Of a DNA stretch of 40,623 nucleotides, positions 15,606 through 23,764 are shown one piece after another. Location: NCBI GenBank assembly GCA_905233995.1, contig CAJOGF010000053.1, forward strand, positions 1 through 40,623, given 5' to 3'. This DNA is from an uncultured Bacteroidales bacterium (lineage in GTDB: Bacteria > Bacteroidota > Bacteroidia > Bacteroidales > UBA3824). Both the position numbers and the translations under genes were made by a program. The notes beneath the pieces are model-generated. The model saw only the letters and a list, made by a program, of their open reading frames with translations, did not search any database and was not told the origin of the DNA. Every line of letters begins with the position of its first letter. Position 1 is the first letter of the stretch.

Positions 15606-16550
15606 ATGGCACGAATAGCGAACCCAATATACGATGCGGCGTTTAAATATTTGATGGACGAACCAAGAGTTGCAAAAACTCTTATTGCTGCTGTCTTGAA
15701 AATAGACAAGTCTGACATTATTGAATTAACGCCCGATCGCAATGAAGTCATCACTACCAAGAGAGACGAAATCAACGCTTGTCGTTTGGATTTTACAGTT
15801 AGAATCAAAACCAAAAAAGGCACAAAGGCGGTTTATATCGAACTTCAGAAGGCTTGGGCAAAAGGCGAAATGAAACGTTTTCGTTCGTATCTTGCTGCTC
15901 AATACACCAGAGCCTCGAATGTCGGTAATGACAATCATCCATTGCCAGTTTTGTCAATTTATATTCTTGGCGAAAAAGTTGACCATCTTAGCGAGGCTGT
16001 TACTTATATTTCTCGTCATTATTATAATCAGAATGGAATTGAAATTAACGTTGATTGTCCGAGTTGGTTTGTAGAATGTCTTTCGCATGATATGGTTGTA
16101 ATTCAGATTCCTAAAATTACTCCTCGTCCAGATTCAACATTGGATAATCTTTTGACGATGTTTGATCAAAGCAAAATTGATAGTAAAGACCGTCAGATTA
16201 TCAATTATGACATTGACGATTACGAGGTTCCCAAAGGCGAACTTCGTGATGATATGCGCTTTATAGTCCGCCGTCTTGAACAAGCAACTGTCAGTGAAGA
16301 AATTCGTATGAAGATGGATTTGGAAGATAAAGTTGAAGAAATGCTCAACGATAAAAAGTCTGCAGAGGCAAAAGTTGCAGAGCAAGAAAAATTGTTGCAA
16401 GAGAAAGATTCTCAATTACAAGAACAATCGGTACAATTGCAAGAACAATCGGTTCAATTGCAAGAACAATCTTTTACAATTAAGCAACAAAAATCCGAAT
16501 TGGAAAAGTTGAGACAACTATTGAAACAGAATGGTTTAACTGATATATAG
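15606..16550 (+). CDS. Rpn-family PD-(D/E)XK nuclease/putative transposase
   Basis: The 314-residue protein opens with MARIANPIYDAAFKYLMDEP, the hallmark of the Rpn/PDDEXK-transposase families common in Bacteroidota. Members are DNA endonucleases linked to recombination; several were first called transposases. The nuclease signature is readable as LDFTVRIKTKKGTKAVYIELQ (about residues 59-79), where the D and ExQ/K positions would bind metal. The C-terminal third (about 220-310) is charged coiled coil with three copies of a seven-residue unit around QLQEQSV. No inverted repeats or target duplication bracket it, so mobility is not shown here. ATG 15606 is preferred over a TTG six codons upstream. 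Confidence 0.85.
   Translation: MARIANPIYDAAFKYLMDEPRVAKTLIAAVLKIDKSDIIELTPDRNEVITTKRDEINACRLDFTVRIKTKKGTKAVYIELQKAWAKGEMKRFRSYLAAQYTRASNVGNDNHPLPVLSIYILGEKVDHLSEAVTYISRHYYNQNGIEINVDCPSWFVECLSHDMVVIQIPKITPRPDSTLDNLLTMFDQSKIDSKDRQIINYDIDDYEVPKGELRDDMRFIVRRLEQATVSEEIRMKMDLEDKVEEMLNDKKSAEAKVAEQEKLLQEKDSQLQEQSVQLQEQSVQLQEQSFTIKQQKSELEKLRQLLKQNGLTDI
16413..16475 (+). repeat. Three 21-base tandem repeats in the Rpn coiled coil
   Basis: Units at 16413-16433, 16434-16454 and 16455-16475 are nearly identical at the DNA level and encode QLQEQSV, QLQEQSV, QLQEQSF. One unit equals one coiled-coil heptad, so gain or loss keeps the frame. Confidence 0.9.
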
Positions 16551-16685
16551 CCTTTAGGGGAGTTCTAAAAATTAGATTTTTCAAGGCGTATGAAATCGAA
16601 AAAGCGCAGTTTACTGATTGTAAATGAGCATTTTGAGATTGAAATACAACGGTTTATTTTAATTTTTTATATAAGAAATTTTCAT

Positions 16686-16693
16686 TATTTTTG
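16686..16693 (+). promoter_or_regulatory. -7 box for the thioredoxin-like lipoprotein gene
   Basis: TATTTTTG followed by C lies 29 bases before the ATG at 16723. A convincing -33 box is not visible. The rest of the 172-base gap after the Rpn gene shows no gene or hairpin. Confidence 0.4.
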
Positions 16694-16722
16694 CAAAAAA
16701 ATATGTCGGATAGTTTTTTAAA

Positions 16723-17919
16723 ATGATAGATAGTAAAAAAATATTATTTTATACTTGTTCATTGTTTTGTGTTTTGTCGTGTGTCGCACCTGAGACAGAA
16801 GACAATGATTTGTGTTTTTTTATTGACGGAGATTTTCCTGCCATGAAAGGTGATACCGTTTTTTTGGAGTATATCAATGATTCTGGACTCGAATTAATGG
16901 ACTCTTCTATTGTTGACGATGAAGGAAAATTCTCTTTGAACTCCAAAATTTCAACGGCGGATTTTTACACTTTAAGATTCTCTGATAAGGAAAAATTTAT
17001 AACGCTTATACCTGATACTTGTCAGAAAATATCTTTGAACTCTAAGGAGAAAGATTTTCATCGCAATTATAGTATAGAGGGGTCTCCTGAAAGTGAAAAA
17101 ATATGTAATGTAGTGTCTCAACTTACCAAACTACAAGATATTACTGATTCACTTGGGAAAATTTTTAGGGCATCGGTTTCTGAGAAAAATTTGGCGGAAA
17201 TAAAATATTCGTTGGATTCTATTTATGAAATTCATTACAAAAATTTAAGAAAGTTTTCTGACAATTTTTTGAAAGAAAATTCAAATTCGTTGACACAAAT
17301 TGTCTGTGTCTCGCAATATATAAATCCAAAAACGCCTCTCTATGACCCCGAAAAAGATTTAGAGGTTTACAAAAAAGTTTGTGATAATTTAAATGATTAT
17401 TTCCCTGACAACTATTACACAAAGCGTATGATTGCTTTTTTGGAGCGTCAGAAACTTTCGTTAAGCGGTGAAAAACCTCTTGAATGTGTAATCAAAAAAG
17501 GAATGAAGGCACCAGACATTCAATTGAAAAATCAAAAAGGAGAGACTTTCAGCCTTTATGACCTTCATGAAAAAAAATATATTTTTGTAAGTTTTACGGC
17601 ATCTTGGTCTGATGTTTCAAAAGATTACAACGAACAATTAGTAAAGGTGTACAAAAAATATTATCTAAAACGATTTTCAGTATATCAAGTTTGGTTGGAG
17701 TCTCGTCAAGATAGTTGGAAAAAAGCCCTTTATGAGCAAAGAATTCCTTGGATGACGTATTCGGATTTCAAAAATTGGAATACGCAAGCCGTGAAAGATT
17801 ACGGTGTCAAAACACTTCCGTCAAATTTTTTGTTGAACGGCGATTTTACTGTTTTGGAAACAGACCTCACTGTTAGTGAATTAGAAAGATTTTTGGAACA
17901 ACATTTACAGAAAAAATAA
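16723..17919 (+). CDS. Thioredoxin-fold lipoprotein with DUF4369-like domain, CXXC lost
   Basis: The 398-residue protein has a signal with lipobox-like CVLSC, so it should be an envelope lipoprotein. The N-terminal half (about residues 28-120) fits the DUF4369 beta domain often fused to thioredoxins in Bacteroidota. A helical linker follows, and residues about 260-395 form a TlpA/AhpC-like thioredoxin domain (KGMKAPDIQLKNQKGETFSLYDL, FVSFTASW, a late cis-proline region TLPSNFLLNG). The redox motif WCxxC is replaced by WSDVS (Ser296, Ser299), so thiol-disulfide exchange is not expected. It precedes sppA by 16 bases. Confidence 0.85.
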   Translation: MIDSKKILFYTCSLFCVLSCVAPETEDNDLCFFIDGDFPAMKGDTVFLEYINDSGLELMDSSIVDDEGKFSLNSKISTADFYTLRFSDKEKFITLIPDTCQKISLNSKEKDFHRNYSIEGSPESEKICNVVSQLTKLQDITDSLGKIFRASVSEKNLAEIKYSLDSIYEIHYKNLRKFSDNFLKENSNSLTQIVCVSQYINPKTPLYDPEKDLEVYKKVCDNLNDYFPDNYYTKRMIAFLERQKLSLSGEKPLECVIKKGMKAPDIQLKNQKGETFSLYDLHEKKYIFVSFTASWSDVSKDYNEQLVKVYKKYYLKRFSVYQVWLESRQDSWKKALYEQRIPWMTYSDFKNWNTQAVKDYGVKTLPSNFLLNGDFTVLETDLTVSELERFLEQHLQKK

Positions 17920-17935
17920 ATAATAAAAAAAATAT

Positions 17936-19681
17936 ATGAAAGAATTTTTTAAAATGTTCGGTGCGGTTTTGGCCGGACTTTGTGTTTGGGGGATTATATC
18001 AAGTATAGTCTCTATGTTTTTGTTTATGGTGTTTTTTTCTTCTTTGACGAGTATTTCCAAAAAAGATACAACCGTTAATGTTGAAAAACATTCCATTCTA
18101 AAACTCGACTTGTCAAAACCTATTGCTGATAGGTCAAGTACTAATTATTCAAAGATTTATGATACTTGGTCGTTTGATAATCTTAATGTTACAGGTCTTG
18201 ACGATATACAGAAAGCACTTTCAGCGGCAATGTTTGACGATAAAATTGAGGCTTTGTATGTAAATCTTTCAGAATGTTTGATTCCTGATTTTGCAACGGC
18301 TCAAGAAATTAGAAACATGCTTGTAACGTTTCAAGAAACAGGTAAGCCCGTTTATGCTTTTGCGGATAATTATGACAATATGTCGTATTATGTTGCAACG
18401 GGTTGTGAAAAAATATTTATGCAAAAATGTGGAGATTTGGTTTTGAAAGGTCTTTGCTCACAAAGTATTTATTATAAAGGTGCGTTGGACAAATTTGGAA
18501 TCAACGCTTATGTAATAAGACACGGAAAATTTAAGTCTGCGGTTGAGCCTTTTATGCAAGAAAAAATGTCAGAGGCAAATAGGCTTCAAATTAAGACTTA
18601 TCTTAATGATATTTGGAAAGTAGTTGTGGAAGAAATTTCGCATTCGAGGGAAATTGAGCCTGAGCAAATTGAAAAATATGCAGACGAACTTTCTCTTTAT
18701 AGCGATGAAAAATTATGTCAAACTTCGGGTTTGATTGATAGTATTTGTTTTGAAACTGACTTTAATACTATTCTTCAAGAGGCTGTTGGTCAGGATATTA
18801 ATAGTGAAATGAATACAATTTCCATTTCGGATTATTGTTCAATATTGGAAAGTGGTTCTGGTAAAAAAAATATAGCAATCATTTATGCAAGTGGCGAGAT
18901 AACCTCTGATGAATCCTCTTCCGAAGATGTCATAACGAGCAAAACTATGTTAAAAGCCATTAAGGAGGCTATGGACGATGATAATATAAAGGCTGTTGTC
19001 TTGAGAGTAAATTCGCCGGGTGGCTCGGCTACCGAGGCTGAAATTATTCATAACGCTCTTCTTAAACTTAAAGAAAGGAAACCATTGGTTGTAAGTATGG
19101 GAGGTTATGCGGCTTCCGGTGGGTATTATATTTCTGCTCCTGCTGACAAAATTTTTGCCGAGCCAACTACAATAACTGGTTCAATTGGCGTTTTTGGTTT
19201 AATTTTAAGTCCGGAGCAACTTCTTACAAAAACTTTAGGATTGAATATTGAGACTGTTTCAACAAACAAACATTCTTCGTTTGGAGAAAATAGTTTTTCT
19301 TTTGATAGTTATGAATTGTCAGTTTTGCAAAAATCCGTCGAAAATGTTTATTCTCTTTTTATTGAGCATGTTGCAAACGGCAGAAATATGACTGTATCTG
19401 AGGTAGATTCTATCGGACAGGGTAGGGTTTGGACAGGAGTTGCGGCAAAACAAATTGGTCTTGTTGACGAGTTAGGTGGTCTTGACGAAGCACTCAATGC
19501 TGCTGCTGAACTTTCTGATTTAAAGTCAATTAAAATAAAACAATTACCGCAAAAAGAAGATGAATTTTCAAAATTGTTTTCAGGTTTGTTGGAAATAAAA
19601 TCGTCAGAAACAAAAATTTTAAACAAAATAAAAAGACATAACGGTGTGCAGTGTTATCTTCCGCCGTCAAAAATTTATTAA
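17936..19681 (+). CDS. sppA: Signal peptide peptidase SppA, long (67K) type
   Basis: SppA is a membrane-anchored serine protease that degrades cleaved signal peptides. The 581-residue protein has an N-terminal membrane helix (about residues 8-34) and two tandem ClpP-fold S49 domains, as in the E. coli-type enzyme. The catalytic lysine is in the N-terminal domain (RHGKFKSAVEPF, near residue 198) and the nucleophilic serine in the C-terminal domain (GGYAASGGYYIS, near residue 394), followed by TTITGSIGVFG. Substrate-pocket segment VNSPGGSATEAE is intact. It begins 16 bases after the lipoprotein gene and is probably co-transcribed with it. Confidence 0.95.
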   Translation: MKEFFKMFGAVLAGLCVWGIISSIVSMFLFMVFFSSLTSISKKDTTVNVEKHSILKLDLSKPIADRSSTNYSKIYDTWSFDNLNVTGLDDIQKALSAAMFDDKIEALYVNLSECLIPDFATAQEIRNMLVTFQETGKPVYAFADNYDNMSYYVATGCEKIFMQKCGDLVLKGLCSQSIYYKGALDKFGINAYVIRHGKFKSAVEPFMQEKMSEANRLQIKTYLNDIWKVVVEEISHSREIEPEQIEKYADELSLYSDEKLCQTSGLIDSICFETDFNTILQEAVGQDINSEMNTISISDYCSILESGSGKKNIAIIYASGEITSDESSSEDVITSKTMLKAIKEAMDDDNIKAVVLRVNSPGGSATEAEIIHNALLKLKERKPLVVSMGGYAASGGYYISAPADKIFAEPTTITGSIGVFGLILSPEQLLTKTLGLNIETVSTNKHSSFGENSFSFDSYELSVLQKSVENVYSLFIEHVANGRNMTVSEVDSIGQGRVWTGVAAKQIGLVDELGGLDEALNAAAELSDLKSIKIKQLPQKEDEFSKLFSGLLEIKSSETKILNKIKRHNGVQCYLPPSKIY

Positions 19682-19692
19682 AAAAAATTGAT

Positions 19693-19700
19693 TATTTTTG
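19693..19700 (+). promoter_or_regulatory. -7 box for ilvD
   Basis: TATTTTTG followed by CAC lies just after the sppA stop and 27 bases before the ilvD ATG. No clear TTTG was found about 20 bases upstream. Confidence 0.45.
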
Positions 19701-19727
19701 CACTCTATAAGAAAAAACAATCGAATC

Positions 19728-21548
19728 ATGGATTTAAAAAGCAAAGTTAACACTACCGGACGTCTTATGGCGGCAGCACGTGGTTTGTGGCGTGCTAACG
19801 GTATGAAAGAAAAACATTTTGGAAAACCAATTATTGCTATTGCAAACTCTTTTACTCAATTTGTCCCCGGACATGTACATTTGGATGAATGTGCAAAAAT
19901 CGTAAAACAAACCGTTGAAGACCTCGGCTGTTTTGCTGCTGAGTTCAACACAATCGCTATTGATGACGGTATTGCAATGGGACACGACGGAATGTTATAT
20001 TCACTTCCTTCGCGTGAAATAATAGCCGACAGCGTAGAATATATGTGTCAGGCTCATAAGGCTGACGCTTTGGTTTGCATTTCAAACTGCGATAAAATTA
20101 CGCCCGGTATGCTTATGGCTGCAATGCGTTTGAATATTCCTACTGTGTTTGTTTCAGGAGGTCCTATGGAGGCGGGTCGTTACAAAAACGGCAAAATCGA
20201 CCTTATTGACGCTATGATTATGGGCGGCGACAACGGTGTTTCAGAAGAGGAACTTTCAAAAGTGGAAAAAATTGCTTGTCCTTCTTGCGGAAGTTGTTCT
20301 GGTATGTTCACGGCTAATTCTATGAACTGCTTAACCGAGGCTTTAGGTTTGTCGCTTCCGGGCAACGGAACAATTGTTGCAACACATAGAAATAGAGTAG
20401 AACTTTTCAAAGCGGCAGCAAAGCGTGTTGTTGAACTTGCATACAAATATTATAACGACAATGATAGTTCTATGCTTCCAAAAAGTATTGCAACTAAGGC
20501 TGCTTTCATAAATTCAATGGCTCTTGATATTGCAATGGGTGGTTCAACAAATACGGTTCTTCACCTTTTGGCGGTTGCAAAAGAGGCTGGCGTTGATTTC
20601 AAAATGAAAGATATTGACCTTCTTTCAAGACGAGTACCATGTATTTGTAAAGTTGCGCCTAATACTCATGATTATCATATTGAGGAAGTTAACCGTGCAG
20701 GTGGTGTCCTTAACATTATGGGTGAACTTGCTAAAGCAAACCTTTTGGATTTGGATTGCAAGCGTATTGACGGTTTAACTCTTGGTCAGGCTGTTAAACA
20801 ATATTCAATTCTTTCTGACAATATTCCTAATAACGTAAAAGATATTTATACTTCTGCTGCAAGTGGAGCAATTGGTCTTTTGAAGGTTGGTTGTCAGAAT
20901 GCTCGTTGGGAAAGTCTTGATACTGACCGCGAAAAAGGTTGTATCAGAGATATTCAACATGCTTACACAAAAGACGGCGGAATTGCAGTTCTTTTTGGAA
21001 ATATTGCTAAAGACGGTTGCGTTGTTAAGACGGCTGGTGTCAGCGAAAAAATATTTAAATTTTCGGGAACGGCAAAAGTTTATGATTCTCAAGAACAAGC
21101 GGTTGAGGCTATTCTTGGCGACAAAGTTCAAGCTGGCGATGTGGTGGTTATCAAATACGAAGGACCAAAAGGTGGACCGGGAATGCAAGAAATGCTTTAT
21201 CCGACTTCATATTTGAAATCCAAACATTTGGGCGAAAAATGTGCTTTGATAACCGATGGTAGATTTTCAGGTGGAACTTCGGGTTTGTCGGTTGGACATG
21301 TTAGTCCAGAGGCAGCCTCTCATGGCGAATTTGCATTGATAGAAGATGGCGATGTTATCGAATTTGACATTTTGAATCGTAGCGTTAATCTGAAAATTTC
21401 TGACCAAGAGTTGGAAAGTCGTCGCAAAAAAATGGATTCTGACCCAGAAGGTTACAAACCAAAACGCGATAGAAAAGTTTCAAAAGCGTTACAACTTTAC
21501 GCTGCACATGCTTCAAGTGCGGACAAAGGTGCTGTAAGAGAATTGTAA
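19728..21548 (+). CDS. ilvD: Dihydroxy-acid dehydratase
   Basis: IlvD dehydrates dihydroxyisovalerate and dihydroxymethylvalerate, the third common step of valine and isoleucine synthesis, using an iron-sulfur cluster. The 606-residue length is normal. Cluster cysteines and neighbours are visible in [12 protein letters not shown] and [41 protein letters not shown] near the C terminus is the second family signature. ATG 19728 gives the standard [12 protein letters not shown] start; a TTG ten codons upstream lies in the promoter. The ilvBN genes are about 7 kb away on the other strand, so the pathway is not one operon here. Confidence 0.96.
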   Translation: MDLKSKVNTTGRLMAAARGLWRANGMKEKHFGKPIIAIANSFTQFVPGHVHLDECAKIVKQTVEDLGCFAAEFNTIAIDDGIAMGHDGMLYSLPSREIIADSVEYMCQAHKADALVCISNCDKITPGMLMAAMRLNIPTVFVSGGPMEAGRYKNGKIDLIDAMIMGGDNGVSEEELSKVEKIACPSCGSCSGMFTANSMNCLTEALGLSLPGNGTIVATHRNRVELFKAAAKRVVELAYKYYNDNDSSMLPKSIATKAAFINSMALDIAMGGSTNTVLHLLAVAKEAGVDFKMKDIDLLSRRVPCICKVAPNTHDYHIEEVNRAGGVLNIMGELAKANLLDLDCKRIDGLTLGQAVKQYSILSDNIPNNVKDIYTSAASGAIGLLKVGCQNARWESLDTDREKGCIRDIQHAYTKDGGIAVLFGNIAKDGCVVKTAGVSEKIFKFSGTAKVYDSQEQAVEAILGDKVQAGDVVVIKYEGPKGGPGMQEMLYPTSYLKSKHLGEKCALITDGRFSGGTSGLSVGHVSPEAASHGEFALIEDGDVIEFDILNRSVNLKISDQELESRRKKMDSDPEGYKPKRDRKVSKALQLYAAHASSADKGAVREL

Positions 21549-21570
21549 AAAAAGTCGAAATAAACTTAAA

Positions 21571-21882
21571 ATGGAAATTCGTAAACGACACTCTACAAGT
21601 ATAAACAATTTTTTTGCGGGAGCCGGCATAGCAATTGCCGTCCCGCTTGTTGTTTTTGTTTTTTATTGGTATCTGAAATTTTATCCGTCAATTGGAATCG
21701 TTGATTTGGTTTCAAAAAATCTTAAATTCAGTCAGTTGATGCAAATAATTGCGGTCTGTGCTTTACCTGACCCGTTGATATTTTATTTTTTGTCGCAAAA
21801 GCGTTTTGACAATGCTTGTAAAGGAATGTTAGCCGTTATAATATTGCTTCTTGTGATAACAATTATAACCAAGTTTGTATAA
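21571..21882 (+). CDS. Small membrane protein of unknown function
   Basis: The 103-residue protein has three predicted membrane helices (about residues 16-36, 50-70 and 84-102) with short positive loops (KRHSTS, SQKRFDN). No family is recognised. It starts 22 bases after ilvD and ends 5 bases before the caspase-like gene, so it probably forms a unit with that gene and the patatin gene. The tight spacing and clean ATG suggest it is real despite its size. Confidence 0.6.
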   Translation: MEIRKRHSTSINNFFAGAGIAIAVPLVVFVFYWYLKFYPSIGIVDLVSKNLKFSQLMQIIAVCALPDPLIFYFLSQKRFDNACKGMLAVIILLLVITIITKFV

Positions 21883-21887
21883 AAAAA

Positions 21888-23759
21888 ATGCTGAAGACAT
21901 TTGCTGTTATAATTTTTTGTTTTGTTCTTAATTTTTCTCTTTTGGGACAAGTTAAGGAAACTGTTTTGGATGAAAACTTTACTGATAATCTTGCAGGTTG
22001 GCCTGAAGATATAAACGATATTTATATGGCAAGTGTCAACGGTGGTGTTTATTATTTGGAGCATAAAAGAAATTTTGGCTCTAAGTCTTTTGACATTCCT
22101 TTGCAGTTATATTTAGGCACAAATTATTTTATAGAACTCAAGGGCAAAATTATTTCTGGCGATGCTACCAACGGAATGGGAATCGTTTGGGGTAAAAGTG
22201 ATAATGGGTATTTAAGTTTTGTTATCACTGGCGACGGAAAATTTTATGCTCGAAGAATAGAAAAAGGCTCTAAAGGTGAATATCTTTTGGAGCCTAAATA
22301 TTTGGAAGCCATAAAGAAAACAGGCGGAATTAATACAATTAGGGTTCAGTATTCTGAAGGCGAACTGATGTTTTTTATCAACGGAAAATATGCGGCTCAT
22401 ATTCCGTCTTTAAAATATTTTGGTGACAATGCTGGCATTATTCTTTATGGTCGTCAGAATGTTGAGGTTTATAATTTTGGTGTCTACGGAACCAAAAATT
22501 ACGAGCCTTTGGTCGGTTATAACGCCAAGATGAAATTTTCGTATTGTACCATTGACGATAATGTTAACACCGAAAATGGACTTTTTGGCAATGGAGACTC
22601 CAGAATACAACCCGGAGAGACGGTGAAACTTTCGGTTACTCTAAAAAATCATGGGTATGGAAAAAGTGGAAATTTGTTCGTAAATTTTTATGTTATAAGT
22701 GATTATATAAAAATTATGAACTCCTCTCAAGTTCAGACTTTAAACGATGTGGGCAGAAATCAATCTCAGGTTTTTGATCTTATTTTTCAAGTGTCCGCTC
22801 TTTGTAATTTGGACAATTTGAAATTCAAAATTGACTTGACTGACGATAAAGACCGTCTTGCTGAAAGTCTCACTTTTTCGATTCCAACCAGAACTTATAT
22901 TACGCCAACTAATAGAAAAGGCGATGATAGTTTTACTTTTACGCTTTCATTTCGTGAAACAGCAACCGACGATTTAAATAAAAATTTTCCGATAACAACA
23001 AATAATGGAAAAAATATTTGTGCTGTTGTTGTTGGTATTGAAAATTATCTCAACTATCCAAAAGCCGAGTATGCTTATAATGATGCTTTAATTTTTTATA
23101 ACTATTTGGTGAAAGTTGTAAATGTTCCGCGTCAAAATATCATTTATATTACCAACAAACAAGCAAATCGTTATAGGTTTTCGAGGATTTTTTCTTCTGG
23201 TGGAGAACTTAACACAATAATTGAAAACGGAGCAAGAAATATTATTTTTTATTTTTCGGGACTTGGTGTTACTTCAGCAAATATGTTGCAACCTTATATG
23301 TTGCTTTTTGATTCAGGAACTACGGAGGCTTATAAAACCTCTTATGGCGTTGTTGAATTGCTAAATAATCTAAAGGCTTTGAGGACTGGAAATCTTATTT
23401 GTTTGTTTGAAACTAATTTTGCTGGTCTTGACCGTAGCGGTAAAACAATCTTCAAAACTCCTCAACCGACAAAAAACGTTATTCGTTTTCCTGAAATATC
23501 TTCCGATGATGTTTGTATGTTTTATGCTTCAACAACTTCGCAATTTAATCCTATTGTTGAAACTTCAGCACATGGAATGTTTACAAACTATATTCTTTCG
23601 GCTCTGAAGTCATACGGAGAAGGTCGCAAAACTCTTGATATGGAAAATCTTCATGATTATGTTTATCATAAAATGACCAAACACGCCTTAGAACTTAAAA
23701 TGTTGGTTTCACCGCGAATGGATTGTAAAGGAAGGTACGATATTAAACTGTTAAAATAA
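21888..23759 (+). CDS. Exported caspase-fold (C14-like) protein lacking its catalytic dyad
   Basis: The 623-residue protein has a signal peptide (about residues 1-20). Residues about 25-205 resemble a laminin-G/concanavalin-like domain (FTDNLAGWPED, NTIRVQYSEGELMFFINGKY). Residues about 220-340 look like a CARDB-type beta domain (FGNGDSRIQPGETVKLSVTLKN). A caspase-like domain follows: ICAVVVGIENYLNYPKAEYA, YNDALIFYNYL, NIIFYFSGLG and FETNFAGLD. In active relatives the last two read FSGHG and DxCxSG. Here the histidine is Leu459 and the cysteine position is Asn510, so protease activity is unlikely. It starts 5 bases after the small membrane gene and ends 5 bases before the patatin gene. Confidence 0.78.
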   Translation: MLKTFAVIIFCFVLNFSLLGQVKETVLDENFTDNLAGWPEDINDIYMASVNGGVYYLEHKRNFGSKSFDIPLQLYLGTNYFIELKGKIISGDATNGMGIVWGKSDNGYLSFVITGDGKFYARRIEKGSKGEYLLEPKYLEAIKKTGGINTIRVQYSEGELMFFINGKYAAHIPSLKYFGDNAGIILYGRQNVEVYNFGVYGTKNYEPLVGYNAKMKFSYCTIDDNVNTENGLFGNGDSRIQPGETVKLSVTLKNHGYGKSGNLFVNFYVISDYIKIMNSSQVQTLNDVGRNQSQVFDLIFQVSALCNLDNLKFKIDLTDDKDRLAESLTFSIPTRTYITPTNRKGDDSFTFTLSFRETATDDLNKNFPITTNNGKNICAVVVGIENYLNYPKAEYAYNDALIFYNYLVKVVNVPRQNIIYITNKQANRYRFSRIFSSGGELNTIIENGARNIIFYFSGLGVTSANMLQPYMLLFDSGTTEAYKTSYGVVELLNNLKALRTGNLICLFETNFAGLDRSGKTIFKTPQPTKNVIRFPEISSDDVCMFYASTTSQFNPIVETSAHGMFTNYILSALKSYGEGRKTLDMENLHDYVYHKMTKHALELKMLVSPRMDCKGRYDIKLLK

Positions 23760-23764
23760 GTAAT

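Noticed and set aside
15606..16550. Rpn-type gene as part of a complete insertion sequence
   Set aside because: No terminal inverted repeats or target duplication are visible around it, and it has an ordinary host-type promoter.
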